Shown here piece by piece: positions 9,545 to 21,989 of a stretch of DNA of 64,000 bases (positions are counted from its first letter, which is position 1; every line of letters starts with the position of its first letter). The notes under the pieces were generated by a model. The model was not told the origin of the DNA and did no database searches. It saw only the letters and a program-made list of their open reading frames with translations. The DNA is from Eonycteris spelaea (taxonomy: Eukaryota > Chordata > Mammalia > Chiroptera > Pteropodidae). A program made the translations under genes and the position numbers. Where the stretch lies: NCBI GenBank assembly GCA_003508835.1, contig PUFA01000006.1, forward strand, positions 4,154,001 to 4,218,000, written 5' to 3'.

Positions 9545-9640
9545 AAATTCCCACCAAGCAGATGGCATAATGCCCATTTACAAATAAGACCAAGGCTCAA
9601 GCAGGAAGTGGCTTGCCCAAGGATACATAACACTTTCTTC
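9545..9640 (-). mobile_element. MIR SINE fragment
   Basis: Antisense MIR core: 'atgcccatttacaaataaga', 'aagtggcttgcccaaggat'. A C-run (9646-9659) lies next to it. Confidence 0.6.
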
Positions 9641-9884
9641 TGTCCCCCACCCCCCCCCCGATGTTTCCCTGGGCTTCACGTTTGTCACCCCTGCATATAT
9701 CCTCTTCTAAATGTCTTTTGTGCCCCTCATAGCACTGCCTGCTTTTGCCAGGCGTCCTGGGGACAGAGGCAGTCAGGGGAAGCCATAGCTCCGCAGACCT
9801 CACAGGAAACTACTGGGCCTGCCACACCCCACCTCTGCGGCTTCCCACCTGGTGGCCTTGATCTCTGGCTCAGGCACATCTGTG

Positions 9885-10100
9885 GAAAACAGCATGGACT
9901 TAGGTATCAGAATGGCTGGGCAGGATGCCTGGCTCTTTTCAGCCACCTACCTATATGACCATAGGCGGGTGACTCAATTAATCCTGTGAGCCTCAGTGCC
10001 TCAGTGAGCTACCCTGAAAAAATGGGTGACATTCAGTAACCACCTCAGAAAGCTGTTAGATCATTACCTGAGCTAACGTGTGTAGGTGTTTGGTGAACAC
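9885..10100 (+). mobile_element. MIR SINE
   Basis: Nearly full-length sense MIR, from 'agcatggacttaggtatcag' through 'gactcaattaatcctgtgag' to 'cctgagctaacgtgtgtagg'. Confidence 0.7.
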
Positions 10101-10184
10101 ACCAGGAGCTCGTCAACGGCAGTTAAATCCCTCACTCTGTCCAGAAGACCTCACCTCTTAGATCATCTGATAGACCTGCTCTGT

Positions 10185-10400
10185 CTCTGCCTCCTTTATA
10201 TCATGCTGAGTGTAACTGTGCTGGGCACCAACAACTCTGGAAAGCTGGCATCCCCCCATCTCATTTACCAGGGAATGGAAGCCCAGAAGCATGATGTAAC
10301 TTGCCCACAGTCCCACAGGCAGCAGCAGTGCCAGTCCAGGTACCACCGCAGATCTGCCCAGCTCATGGACCTGCTCTTAACTCTTCATACACCCAGCCCA
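10185..10400 (-). mobile_element. MIR SINE
   Basis: Antisense copy: 'tgctgggcaccaacaactct', then 'gatgtaacttgcccacagtc', 'caggcagcagcagtgccag'. Confidence 0.6.
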
Positions 10401-10914
10401 GTAACCACCAATCCGTGAGGGCTCTCCCTTCTGCCTCCTTCCCACCAGTCTCCAGAAAGTAGGGTCCTTACTGCTGCCCAGGGCACTGACTCCTCACTGC
10501 CCCAGGTGCCCAATCTCTGGCACTTTCTGGTCTTGGGAAGTGACAGCTGGGGCTCCAAGGCCCCTCCCAGCATTGCCCTGCCTGGCTTCTCTTGGGGCCC
10601 TGAGAGGAGGGGAGCTGGACCCCCAGGGAACTGTGCTCCCTCAAGTAGATACCCCCTTTCCTGTTCCCGCCCCTGCACCTGGCTCCCCAGTCCCTCCCCC
10701 ACACCTGTGTTCAGGGACCTCCGAGGCCTCAGTTCTCCTCCCATAAGGGACTACCTGGCTTACCAGAGGATCCACCTCCCAGCTTCTTCAGCTGGAGGTC
10801 AGTCAGGCAATACCTCTTTATCAATGTCACTGTGTACAAACCTGGTTCTGAGTGCTAGGGGTGGGGTGGGGGGGGAGGAAGGACATCACCAAGTTCTAGC
10901 TGTACCTGCCTGTT

Positions 10915-11125
10915 CAGCCCTGGGCATTATAAGTATTGAGTCTCATGTAATCATTCTATCAAACTCCTTACAAGTCAGGGGCTGTGATCTCTATCTCAAA
11001 TGAGAACGAGGCTCAGAGAGGTTAAGAAAGTTGCCACAGTCACACAGTTTAAGTGGCGGAGCCAGGTATTGATTTCAGGTTAGTGTCACTCTGAGTCTAA
11101 AAGACACTGCATTCCACTATGGGAA
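10915..11125 (-). mobile_element. MIR SINE
   Basis: Clear antisense MIR with 'tctcatgtaatcattctatc', 'gaggctcagagaggttaaga' and 'gtcacacagtttaagtggcg'. Confidence 0.8.
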
Positions 11126-11469
11126 AGAGAAATGAGTTAAGAGAATTTCCAAAGCATCTTAGGAAGCCGGTATTCCAGTGCTTCTTAAACTTTCCATGTA
11201 AACCATCCCTAGAAGCTGGCAGCCTGGGAAGACCGGGGGCATGTAAAAAGGTCAAAATTCCTTAGAAGTTTTATGCTTCCTTTTTAGAATTCAAGAGAAT
11301 TTTGTACTGTACATCATAATACATCCACATTTTCTGAATATAAATAAAATGTTTTAGATTACCGCCAAGAACACATGCTCTGGGCCTATGAAGGTTTGCG
11401 TACTTCCCCTCTCTGTTCTCTGCCCAGCCAGGTACCCCTGGGAGCCTAGACCCCATCCTGAAACCACAG

Positions 11470-11725
11470 CTGATTGTCCGCAGAGAGAAGAAAGGACTTG
11501 CCCATAGTTGCCTAGGACCTGGTGGCACAGGCACAGCCAGGATTCAAACCCAAGCCTCCTGACCCCCAGCTTGGTGTTCTTCTCACTCCACCGAGCCTGA
11601 CCGGTGGCAACTCCCTCCTTCTCTCCAACCCTCAGTTTCCCTACCTGTAAACTGAGGAGATGGGGTCAATTGTACCCTGAGGACCTTTTCAGTTTGACAG
11701 TGAAAGTTCTTGGAATCATCAGGTC
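11470..11725. mobile_element. Two adjoining MIR fragments, opposite orientation
   Basis: 11470-11600 reads antisense ('aggattcaaacccaagcctc'). 11605-11725 reads sense ('accctcagtttccctacctg', 'taaactgaggagatgggg'). Confidence 0.6.
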
Positions 11726-12164
11726 CAGAGGTTTTGAAACTTCTTTTAAAAGTTGAGGAACTTTTTATAAGTGGAATCTAGTGCAAAACTTGAGGGTTAC
11801 ACACTCAAGCCATCAGGGGTGGGGGCAGGGGTGCCTGGAACCCTGCCTGCTCAGCACCCTCCCTTTAGAAGAAAGTCTACAGGACAGATGGAGGGAACAG
11901 TTGAGGCCTAGAAGGGTGCCATGCCTTGCTGAGGGTCACCCAGGAAGGTGGCCAGAGCGATGAGACCTTGGCCTGTGAATGCTGAGCCGGGCGCTGCACC
12001 ATGTGTGCACTGGGCTGTGCCCCATGAGGGAAGCCCAGGCCCTATAGCCTGGTCTGGCTCCTCAGGGCCCAGCCACCTGGTACCAATCAGAGCTCTGGGC
12101 CAAGATCTAGGGGCAAGCACCGATCACATCTCGCCCAAAAGGCCTTCTGGAGGGTAGAGGCCAC

Positions 12165-12211
12165 GGAGGAGGTGAGGGAGGCGGAGGAGGTAAGGGAGGC
12201 AGAGGAGGGAG
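12165..12211. repeat. 18-bp purine tandem repeat
   Basis: Units ggaggaggtgagggaggc (12165-12182) and ggaggaggtaagggaggc (12183-12200) are followed by a partial third. They differ by one base. Confidence 0.85.
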
Positions 12212-12639
12212 ACGCCTCTGCCAGGCAGCAGTAACCAGGGCTCCCTCTTGGAGTCACCTAGCAACCCGCCACCACAGCCACGCCCTGGCATGCCCAGGTT
12301 CCCCTGGTGCCCAGAGCTGGGCCAGCTTCTGGGGCCTCATACCTCCCACGCTTCCATACAGATTCGGGGCAGGTTCCCAGGGTGATAGGACCTGACTGGG
12401 AACCTCAGGGAGACCATCAGGGGGCAGAGGGAAGGGACAGTGGCCATCCCATGCCCATCCCGCTCTCCCTCAGAACCTGGGCCAGGGAGGCCAGCCTCCA
12501 GGGGCCTCACATGCCAGAGAGAGAAGGCTGGCACAGGGCAAAGTGCATGGGCTCTGGAATAGATCTGGACTCCAGTTTTGGTTCCAACACCCACAAACAA
12601 TGCAGCCCAGGAGCAAGGAGCTTTGAAACCCAGTTTCCT

Positions 12640-13215
12640 CAAACTGCCACCTGCTTTCACCCTCATTTCCCTACAGCCCTTCACCACACAGCAGCCAGAG
12701 TGATCCTTTCAGTGATTCCCAGACCCCTTAAAGAACAGGGGTCTGGCCATAGCCCAGGAGCCCTCCGTGACCTTTCAGGCTCCTCCCCCTATGCTGTCCT
12801 GCATGATGCCTCCCTCCTGTTCTTTGAACCAGGCACAGCCCCACCTTGGGGCCTTTGTCTCAGAGGAACACTGTTCGCCCAGATACCCAAAGGAATCTCC
12901 CATCTCCAAGTCTTCGTTCGTATGTGACCTTTCACAACGAGGCCCATTCATATCACTCTTAACAATTGCTATTCTTCCCTGCCATTTCTTGGCCCCCTTA
13001 TCCTACTCTAAAATTTTCTAAAGCTATTACAATATTCTAAATTTATATATATACATATATATGTACATTTTTATATGTTGTATATGTAATTTATATTCTG
13101 TGTTTATTATCTGGTTTCCCTTAGAATGTAAGTTTCATGAGGGCTTTTTGTCCATTTTTTCACAAGACCCCATGCGTTTGATACATACTAGGCATTTAAC
13201 AAGTGTTCGTTGAAA
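12640..13215 (+). mobile_element. L2 LINE, 3' region
   Basis: Long sense L2 fragment. 'cacagcagccagagtgatcc' at the left marks the upstream part, then come 'cccaccttggggcctttgtc', 'tagaatgtaagtttcatgag' and the tail 'tactaggcatttaacaagtg'. An AT-rich patch at 13030-13100 has expanded inside. Confidence 0.8.
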
Positions 13216-13275
13216 GGGTGTATGTGTGAGAGAGAGAGAGAGTGAGGAGGGGAGGGGGCAGGGAGGGGGGGGCAA
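13216..13275. repeat. (GT)/(GA)/G-rich simple repeat
   Basis: gtgtatgtgtgagagagagagagagtg is followed by G-runs directly after the L2 tail, a common microsatellite position. Confidence 0.7.
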
Positions 13276-13664
13276 GACTGTGTCGAAGGGAGAGTAAATG
13301 AGACTGGGCAGAGTAGCTGGCGCATGATAGGCGTTTCTCCAAACGGGGCTGAGAGAAGGCAACATAGGATGAGAGACAAGTGCAGGGCAGAAAAAGTCAG
13401 GAAGGCTATGACCACAGAAGGAACTGTAGAGAGGAATAAGGGCTTCTGTGAGAGGTGACAAAGTTTCACAGGGTGAAAGTGCAGCTGCCCGCCCCAGCCT
13501 CCCTCCTCCTCCCCAGACTTGGGTAACCCAGAGCTTGCTGCTGCCAATGTCCCTCACAGCCAGAAGACACTCCAGGAGCCCCAGTGGGAATAGAATAACC
13601 TCGTCCTTGCTGACAGTGCCTCCCTCGTGGACAGGGTCTGATCCATTTGGTGGTGGCAGCTCAT

Positions 13665-14125
13665 CTATCCAGCAGGACACCCTCATCTATTCCCAGGACA
13701 CCCTTCGCCCACGAGCAGTAATGCATTCATCTGACAACACAACCCCATTTATCCAGCACACCAGTCTCATTTATCCAGCAAGTACAACCTCATTTGCTAA
13801 CAGCTCTCCATTCACCTGACGGGCCCCCTCATTTATCCAGCAGGACACCCTCATTTATCCTCCAAGTCGGAGGCTCTCCTTCCTCCTGTGGTGTGGCTGT
13901 GTTCTCTAACAGTGCGACCCGGCTGATCCAGCAGGACGTCATCTCCCCTACAAGTACACTTCATCCCCTGACAGTACAACCTCATTTATCTAATAATGCA
14001 GCCTCACCTTGCCTCCAAGTACCACCTCATTCCCCGACAGTACAACCTCGTTTATCTTCCAGTACAACCTCATTTCTCCTTCCAGCACAGCTTCATTCTC
14101 TGATAGCTCAACCTCATCCAATCTT
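13665..14125. repeat. Degenerate minisatellite, about 20-23 bp unit
   Basis: Roughly 20 diverged units of the form cctcatttatccagcaggaca / acaacctcatttatcc recur, interrupted by about 70 bp of unique sequence near 13870-13920. Good units lie near 13660, 13680, 13740, 13765, 13825, 13845, 13975, 14040 and 14060. Unit length varies, so frames stay open by chance and yield low-complexity Ser/Thr/Pro peptides with no domain. Confidence 0.75.
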
Positions 14126-14604
14126 ACCTCTTCAGCCAGAGCCTGCCAGATCTCTAGAGAAAGAAGGGGGTAAAGGGGAGGGGGAAAGAAGAGGGGTCCC
14201 ACCATTTCCTGTTCCCTGTCTACAGAGGGCTGCCTCACACTATGACTATGTCCAATCTCCCAAGCCCCAAAAGGGCCCAAAGACTTTGAGTTCTAGGTTA
14301 CTTGGCCCAGCCAGCACGCCACCATTGGCCCACCTCCTGTTTTGATCCCTCTTAGGGCTAAAGAGGGCCCACAGCATGGTTTTCCTCCAGCTCTCCAGGA
14401 GGGAAAAGATCCCATCTGATTTGATTTGTAACTGTTACTGATTTCTGTGGCATGGATATTCCCATCGAAGCCAATTTTAAGCTTGCCAGCATGACGTGAT
14501 CACTGAGTGCAGAATCAGAAAGAAGTGTGCACAGTTGGCTCCTGTGAGCCAGTGCAAACCGGCTCTAGCACACCCCTGGCACGCGCTTCAAATGCCAAGG
14601 CCAG

Positions 14605-14815
14605 AGAAGGGCAGCACCTACCCCATGCCAGACCCACACTAGGTTCTTTACATACATTTCTTCTTTTAATCCGGATTACTTGCAAAAAGGTACTATTTTA
14701 TAGATGGGGAAACTGAGCCTCAGGTGGGCCATGAAGCCGGGAAGTGATGGAGCCAGGTCTGGGTCTCAGGGCTGTTAGATTCCAAAACCAGGGCTCTTCC
14801 CACTCATGTACCCCA
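14605..14815 (-). mobile_element. MIR SINE
   Basis: Near full-length antisense copy with 'gttctttacatacatttctt', 'tagatggggaaactgagcct' and 'aaaaccagggctcttcccac'. Confidence 0.8.
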
Positions 14816-15889
14816 GTGTGGTAGGGGACACTGCCTTGCTGCCCATATCCCTGCTTTGGTTCTCAAACCCAGGTGTCTTGGCTTTTATCAGAGACAGAAG
14901 ATCCAAAGCTTGTACCCCTATCCACTATAAGCCCTGTGCTACCTCCTGGCTTCCCTGGCACCAGGGGAATTCTAGGACCCTCCCAGTTCAGTCCTGGGTC
15001 TTATGTCCATACATCTAAGCCAAACACCAGACACGGATGCCTCCCCAGGTTCCATCACTGTCAGAAGTTCACCCCAGCCCCTCCCTCAGGAAACTAAGAC
15101 TATCCACCTGATAGGGATGATTATCTAGCTCCTTCTCAGTGCCTCCCTGAGCAGAGACCATCCGTGGGGCTGAGTGAGTGCTCTGATCCCCTCCATGACT
15201 CCCATTTCCTCTCTCCCTCCTTCCTTCTCTCCCTTCCTGCATGAAGGAAGGTCAAGAGCAGGGTTTAAATCCCAACTTCATCCAAGTGACATTGGGCCTC
15301 CCCCGAAAGGAAGGTAACAATTCTGACATCCATAGGGGAGGGCCGAGACCTGGATGAGATTCCACATTACAATAACCTCATCCCCCAATCTCAGAGCCCC
15401 TGTCTCACCTCTTACCCCGCACCTCACTGGCCCCAGTCTGGCCCCAGAACACACACATCTGTCTCAGACAGAGCCACTGACTCCAGGGGTTACTTGCAGT
15501 GCTGCCTGGGTGAAGCTGGTATGCCCAGTCCAAGCAGGCTTCCTGGCAGAAGGGGTGACCTGGATGACCAGAGAGCCTGTGCAAATCCCTGGTACTAGGG
15601 TCTGTAGTAGAGGAGGGGTAAGAGGGCAGGTGGGGGCATCAGGGCCACAGGTGTCAACAGGTGAGTGAGTTTGGGGTCAGCAGTGGAACAGAAGAGGGCA
15701 GCAGGGGCCAGGAGGGACCAAATGTCCAAAGCATAGCATGAAGTCAAGGGATAGGTTCTGGTATCCCCCACCCCCACCCCAGAGAAAGTAGCGCCCACAC
15801 ACCCAGCCCCGGGCAGCAAACAAACCAGCATCGGAAATCCAAACTTACTCCCACATGACTACTCATCACTCACGGACTTGAGTCCAACT

Positions 15890-16110
15890 CTGGACTGCTA
15901 CTTAGCCCTCTGCTGCTCTCCAGACTCATCACTTCCATTCCCGAAGCCCAAGGCGGCTTCAGCCACTCTGGATGTTTCATATTTCCATGCTTTTGCACGT
16001 TCTGCTCCCTCTGCCTTCCTTCTCTCTCAACTCAACGAGTTCTTGTTGCTCCATCAAGGCTAGCTCAGTGGCTTCTTCCTAGTCCCTTCTGCGAGCCCCA
16101 AAGATAGCTG
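15890..16110 (+). mobile_element. L2 LINE fragment
   Basis: Sense L2: 'ttccatgcttttgcacgttc', 'tgctccctctgccttccttc', then a diverged 'ctcagtggcttcttcctagt'. Confidence 0.6.
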
Positions 16111-16424
16111 CTCCCACCGCTGGCTACTGCAGAAATATAACTGCAACCCAGAGCATAACTGTGTATGGGCCTGCCTCCCCAGTGAACTTTGTGGACAGTC
16201 CCTGGCTCACAGCAGGTCACACACAGGATGGAGCCCTCAGCAGCCATGAACCACTCAGGCCTGACCATTCTGTACAGTTTCTTTCAACAAAATCCCCAGC
16301 CAGACCTCCAGGCTTCACCTCCTCCCTCCTGGTTCCCCGCCTGTTCTTGCTGCCTCTGCCACCCCCGTTATTCTTCCTCAGTACTTCCTGGATCCTAGGA
16401 AGGATTCACAAAGTGAGGAAAGAA

Positions 16425-16640
16425 AGAAATGACCACTTACTTAACATTCACCACGCCATGCACTGTGCTGGCACTCAACAATTAAATCTGAGTCTTTGTG
16501 ACAACCCTCTGAGTGGGTTTATTGTGCCAATTTTACAGACGAGAAACTGAGGCTCCAAGAGACAAGCTGACCTGCCAGAGGTCACAGGGTGTTAAGTGAT
16601 GGTGCAGAATTCACACCACCGAGGCCCTTGCTCTTACCTC
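16425..16640 (-). mobile_element. MIR SINE
   Basis: Antisense: 'ccatgcactgtgctggcact', 'ttacagacgagaaactgagg', 'agaggtcacagggtgttaag'. Confidence 0.8.
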
Positions 16641-17534
16641 TCTGAAATACCTCTAGGGAAGAGCCTGGGCCAGGCAGAAGCTCCACGATGGGCCTGCGGT
16701 AGGTGCAGGTGCGGAGTGAGGGTGCTGTCCACACTGGCTCAGCAACTCCTCCACAGACTTTCCTCCCTCATCCAGGATTAAAGGGGATCCCTAAGTGTAA
16801 AGCCACTCAGGGCTTCTGCGTCTCTCCTCAGTCCGAGCCCCCTCCCTCTCTCTGTACCAGAGCCTCCCCACACCCCTGCTCAGGCCCTGGGAGCAGCTGC
16901 GGTGACCTCACCCAGCCCTGCCCTGGGCCAGGCTCTGGGGAGGGCCTGGCAGCTGTGCCCCAGCCCTGCAGGCTTGCTCCTGGGGGGAAAAGAAGAAGAG
17001 TGGGCATGGTGCCAAGAGAACCATCTGCTCTCTCAGGGGTATGGCCACCCTCACAGATACTGGCCTCTCCCCCAGGGGCTGCCCTTGGCCCTCTGCGCCC
17101 ATGCCAAGGGGCTCCAGGAGCCCAGGGCAGCCCACCCAGACAGGGCACCAGCCTTCATCTGCCATCTGTTTTCTGGATACTGAGAAGTCCTTATAGGACA
17201 TGTTGGAGCATGAATGTCTGCTGAAAAATGAACAAGTGCTCAGGGTAAGCCCTGGGTGCAGAGGCCAGAGGGCAGGGCTGGGTGTGCTGAGTATTGCCTG
17301 CTCCAGACTTGCTGGGCTAAGAGCCTGCCATCTCCTGGGGAGGGGCCTCCATCCCCTCACATCTGCTCAGCTGGCAGGTGCCTCTGGCAAGAGGGTAAGC
17401 CCCTTCCCCCACAGCCCCAGCTCAGGTTACAGAGGAGGCAAGGCCAGCTGAGGACAGGGGGAGGGGAGAGAAGGGGTGGAGAAGGCATCACAGCTTCCCA
17501 GAGTATTGGGGGAGGGGAATTAGGATTTCTAGAT

Positions 17535-17700
17535 AGGACTCAAAGCCAGAGAGGGAAGGGCCATGCCCAAGGTCACACAGCCTCCCAGTGGGCAAAGAGG
17601 AGCCGGTATCCAAGGGCAGCCAGCCCTGGGTTCAAGGGTGACCTTGAGCAAATCATTGCTTTCATCTGTAAAAATACAGAGCCTAAACCCTGCCTGCTTG
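17535..17700. mobile_element. Two MIR fragments, antisense then sense
   Basis: 'atgcccaaggtcacacagcc' is antisense. 'gggttcaagggtgaccttga' with 'tttcatctgtaaaaatacag' is sense. Confidence 0.6.
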
Positions 17701-17914
17701 CTTCCCAAGGCCATGGGAGAGGCTCTGTGGGTCAACCTAAGGACAGGACAGAGCTCAGACATCTTGAATAGCTGATACTTCAGGCATTAGAGGAAGGACC
17801 CCCTCCTCCTCCCTAACCCCTTCACACACACCAGTGTCTCTCAGAGATAAGGCCCAGGGACTCCCACTCTACACAGTAACAGGGAGGTAGTTCCTTTCCC
17901 TTTTCAGAGCAATG

Positions 17915-18130
17915 AATAACACTAGTGATACTTGCTAAGATTTCTTGGGCACTGTACATGTATCTTTCCAATAATTCTCACAACAAAGCTTGGGTATAAG
18001 TCCCATTATTATTCTGTTTTGTAGAGGAGGAAACTGAGGCTCAGTCACCCAAATCCACACAGGGGGTGAGTGGCAGAGCTAGGATCAGCTCCTCCCTGCT
18101 TGCCTCCAAGACTCCTAACCATACCCCTAT
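17915..18130 (-). mobile_element. MIR SINE
   Basis: Antisense full-length copy: 'gggcactgtacatgtatctt', 'gtagaggaggaaactgaggc', 'gagtggcagagctaggatca'. Confidence 0.8.
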
Positions 18131-18939
18131 CTCACCTCCAAGATCCTCAAAGCACTGAAGGGTGCTGCATGACCCCTCAGCCCTGGCACCTTGGACTCTG
18201 CAGGCCTCTACCCTCTCACAGGCTCAATTCTCTCCTGGACCGCAGTACCAGGCCCACACTCAGCACCTGAGCCAGTTCTCCCACTGCATCCTCCACACCA
18301 CCCTCGAGTGATCTTTCTGCCTGGGTCATACCCCATTCTCTACAGCTTGGAATGCCAGCTCCTCAGCTTGGCATTCAACACCTAAGGTCGCTGCTTGCTT
18401 CTCCAGCCTTGGGAGCTCCAGTCCTAGTGGGCTCTGGCCAATCCCACCAGACCCTGTGGGACTCCTAAGGAATGCTGAGGGTTTGACCTCCTTTATGCTT
18501 TTTTCTACTCAATGTCCAAACACCCATAACTCCTTATCTGGTGTTCCATCATAACCCTGAGCAGTCTTTACCCTGAATTGAAATCAGGAGTCCTAATCTT
18601 CTCTCCCCAGCTTGACCTGAGGGTACCTCAAGGTCAGGGAGCTGAACAGTTCCTCTGAGCAGCATTGCACAGTGGACCCAAATTAAAGTGAATGGAGGAA
18701 GCTGTTATCAGCCTTAGGGCCTGCAGATGGAAGGGGTGGATATCATGGGGTACAGGACATCACCAGGCTTGTCAGGGAGCTCACTGTCTGAGAAAACTAG
18801 GGACCCCAGAGCTATCCACCAGTCTAGAAGCCTCAGGGCCAAACTGCAAGGGGAGAAGAGACAATGATAGGAGTGGGGACAAGGGGGGCATGTCAGCTTG
18901 GAATGGCCTGGCCAGAGCACTGGGCTAGGGAAGATTTAG

Positions 18940-19110
18940 CCCTGGGGAGTTTCGTGTCTGTCACTGACAGTAGGATATTGTGAAAGCCATTTTATTTCTC
19001 TTAGCCTTAGTTTTCTCATCTGCAAAATAGGGACAGTAATGGCACCAGCTTCACAGAGTTGCTGTGAGAATTACACAAAAGGCATATGAGGGGTGAATCC
19101 TGAGCTGGAA
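18940..19110 (+). mobile_element. MIR SINE
   Basis: Sense: 'cttagccttagttttctcat', 'ctgcaaaatagggacagtaa', 'agttgctgtgagaattacac'. Confidence 0.75.
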
Positions 19111-19739
19111 TAGTTTGGTGTGATTAAAGCAAGGGTCAGAAGACTGGAGTAGTGAGTGATGTGGCTGGGGGAGTAGACTAGGGCCAGGTGGCCAAGGCCT
19201 TGAGTGTCATGCTAAGGCCCCAGGATTGGATCCTACAGGAACAGCATTGTGCTGTACACACACATGCTCTTGTCTCCTCCACATGGGGAGCTATCAGAGA
19301 GCAGGGGCTGCAACTTCAGGCTCCTCACCATTCTGAGTATTTACACTGACATTTCCCCTCCATCCTGCAGCCAAAAGCTCTCAGTGGCTGAGCACATCAG
19401 CCCATTCTTTTCCTCCACATTCTATACAGCATGATTCCTAAGATGTCAAGGCTGGGCGAATATGTGGGGGATGGGTGGGGGATAGTTTCTTGGAGCTGAC
19501 TGCAGGGGGTTCAATTCTCTGGAGGGCTCAAACATTGAGTGAGGAGTGGGCTCACTCAATCCAGGCAGCCTGCTTGGAGAAGAAGCTGGTCCACTTTGGG
19601 AGCAGAACTGAGGGGCAAACAGAAGCCCAGGAAGTTACTATCCAGGCATTGGTTCAGAATCTGACCCCATCGCCAAACAAATCTGTTAAAATATAGATGA
19701 GAGTTTGATATAGAGGGTCTAAGATGGGGACTTGATACC

Positions 19740-19900
19740 TGCATTCACTAAAAGCTTCTAGGTGGCTCTGATCATCAGCCAGATTTGCCAGCAACTAAGG
19801 ATTTAAGGCAGAAATTCTCAGGCAGATGCCGTGGGTTCAGAATCACCTGGGAAGTAGGTCTTTGTTCAAGCACCCCGCCTAGTTTCTGAGGGGTGTCCCA
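19740..19900. mobile_element. Possible old hAT element remnant
   Basis: 'gcagaaattctcaggcagat' with 'ttcagaatcacctgggaag' resembles the 'ttctcaaa...cagaatcacctgg' end of common mammalian hAT repeats. The other end is too diverged to fix. Confidence 0.35.
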
Positions 19901-20189
19901 AGGGATCAGGTTCATGAGAGTCAATAGCTTCCTTGGTGAGTATGCAACAATGGCAGTGGGTGTGGGTTGAGAACTCCAGTGTCAATTGTAAAGGTGGCAG
20001 TGAGAAGGCAGCCTGAGATCAGAGGCAACAGGGAAAGTGGGAGAGAGGGCAGGGCATGGACAAGACCAGCAGGGGCCCAGGGGTTGAAACAGAGCAGTTT
20101 GGGTCTGGGAACTGAGAAGTCCCAAAGGGTTCTGGAGCATGAGCGAGCCTTGGGGCAGGAGGGCTGGCTGGTGTGTGGGGCTGACTGCA

Positions 20190-20420
20190 ACAGCACTGGA
20201 AGATGGTGGAACATGGTAGAAATAGGTCTGCATCTAAATCCAGGCTCAGCCTCGTCCCAGTTATGCTGCCTTGGCCAAGTAACTTCATCTTTCTGGGCCT
20301 CCATTTCTTCAACTGTAAAATGGGGCTATAAACATGTTCCTGGCTGGACCCAGGAAAGATGACATGAGAAAATGTATGCGAAGTGCCCAACTGACTGCCT
20401 AGCACCCAGACGTTAATTCT
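20190..20420 (+). mobile_element. MIR SINE
   Basis: Sense copy: 'atctaaatccaggctcagcc', 'ccttggccaagtaacttcat', 'caactgtaaaatggggctat'. Confidence 0.75.
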
Positions 20421-21704
20421 CTTAATTCTTGTTCCCCTTCCCACAAGAGGCATCCCCCTTAGAGACCAGAAAGGTTTCTCTGCAAAGAGGGAGGCCCTGG
20501 GGGAAGGATGTGGGAGGCCCCTCCCCCACATGCCACCTGGCCCCCCTCCCACCTCCACATATGGGTTGGGGGGTGGGGAGAGGCAGCAAACAGCCAAACC
20601 CTCCCAAACAGGAGTTGGTTTCCATGGTAACCAGGGTGCCAGGAGGATGGGGGGTGCTCCCGATCCAGCTGTCCCCCTGAGCACCCTATCCAGGCCCCAG
20701 AGCCTCAGCTAATGCCCACTCAGCATCCTGTACCCCCCATCTGCCTGCTCTGGGGACCGGCTGGGGCTGCCATGAGTACTCCCTTCATCGTGCCCAGAGT
20801 ATGTTTGCCACCTGGGTACTGCCAGGGCAGGGTAGGCAGCTCCAAACAGAAGTCCCAAGTTCAAGTCCATCTGCACCTGTACTCACATGCTTCCACCCTG
20901 AGAAGTCTTATCAGTACTTTGTGCTCTCTGTCCCAACTAACCCCACATGGCTCTTAGAACCAGATGGTTTGTCAGTCACAGCCCGGAAAGGACCAGAGAC
21001 CAAGTTAAGGCCCTTCGGACACTGATGAGAATACTGAGGACCAGAATGAGAGCGAGCTTTGCTCCAGCTCATACACGTTGGGTCAGGCTCACCCACAGGT
21101 GCTCTGTCCACCCCTCACCCACTCCCAATTCCACAGCTCCAACTGACCCCAAAGGGCTAAACTAGAACACCCCGAATGATGTTCCAGGGAGATGGGCCAC
21201 AGCTGGGAGAAGGAAGTTCTAACCTTAAAACCCATCTAGCAATAGAATGGCAGTCCCAGAAGTCATGAGCCCTCAGTCACTGGGACTGTGTGGGAAGGGA
21301 CTGAGGTAGGGAAGGAGGCAAGGAGGGCAGTGCTGGGCGCTGTGACTGCCCCCTTCCCCTAGAGGCCTGAAGTCTAATTTGGATGTGGAAGGGCTGAACA
21401 CCAATGTGTACCTGTTTCCCAGGTACCCACCCCCACAGGCTACAATAGGGAGGAGGTACTGATGAGTGAGCTGCTAGGTAAAAAGATGGTGAAGTGAGGA
21501 GGGGCTCCCCCTGTTATAGCTGCTGCACCCATATCCCAGAGGCTCACATCCACCCCTCACTCCTCACAAGGCACAGATAGAGGGGCTTCCACAGCTCCAA
21601 AGACTGCATGTCAAACCACCACTCAAAGACAGGAGAAGGTGGCCTGCCAGGAACAAGCTTGTACTCTTTAAAAATCTAAACACAAGCCATCCCTTTCAGC
21701 CACA

Positions 21705-21880
21705 ATGGCTAGGAACAGCCTGAGTTTCAGGGTCACAATGGGGCTCAAGTCCCAGGCCTGCCAGTTCCTAGAAATGTGACCCCCAGGGCAAGTCACTTCT
21801 CCATATGGGAAACAGGGATCCTAACACCAGCCTGGAAGAATGGTGACAGGATTTGATGGGATGCGTGCTTAGTTGGGGGT
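21705..21880 (+). mobile_element. MIR SINE
   Basis: Sense: 'gggctcaagtcccaggcctg', 'cagggcaagtcacttctcca'. It ends in a poorly kept 3' part. Confidence 0.55.
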
Positions 21881-21989
21881 GCCTCTCTTCTGGCCCTTTC
21901 AGCCCTCTCCCCTCTCTGGCAGAGACCCCACTCCAATCAGTCCTGAAGCTGGAGTCTTGAGGGTATGAGAAAAGGGGGCCTCAAACTGC

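Noticed and set aside
13448..14345. Two overlapping frames (123 and 183 codons) across the intronic minisatellite
   Set aside because: Open because of the repeat unit; unit length varies and the frame is not kept between units.
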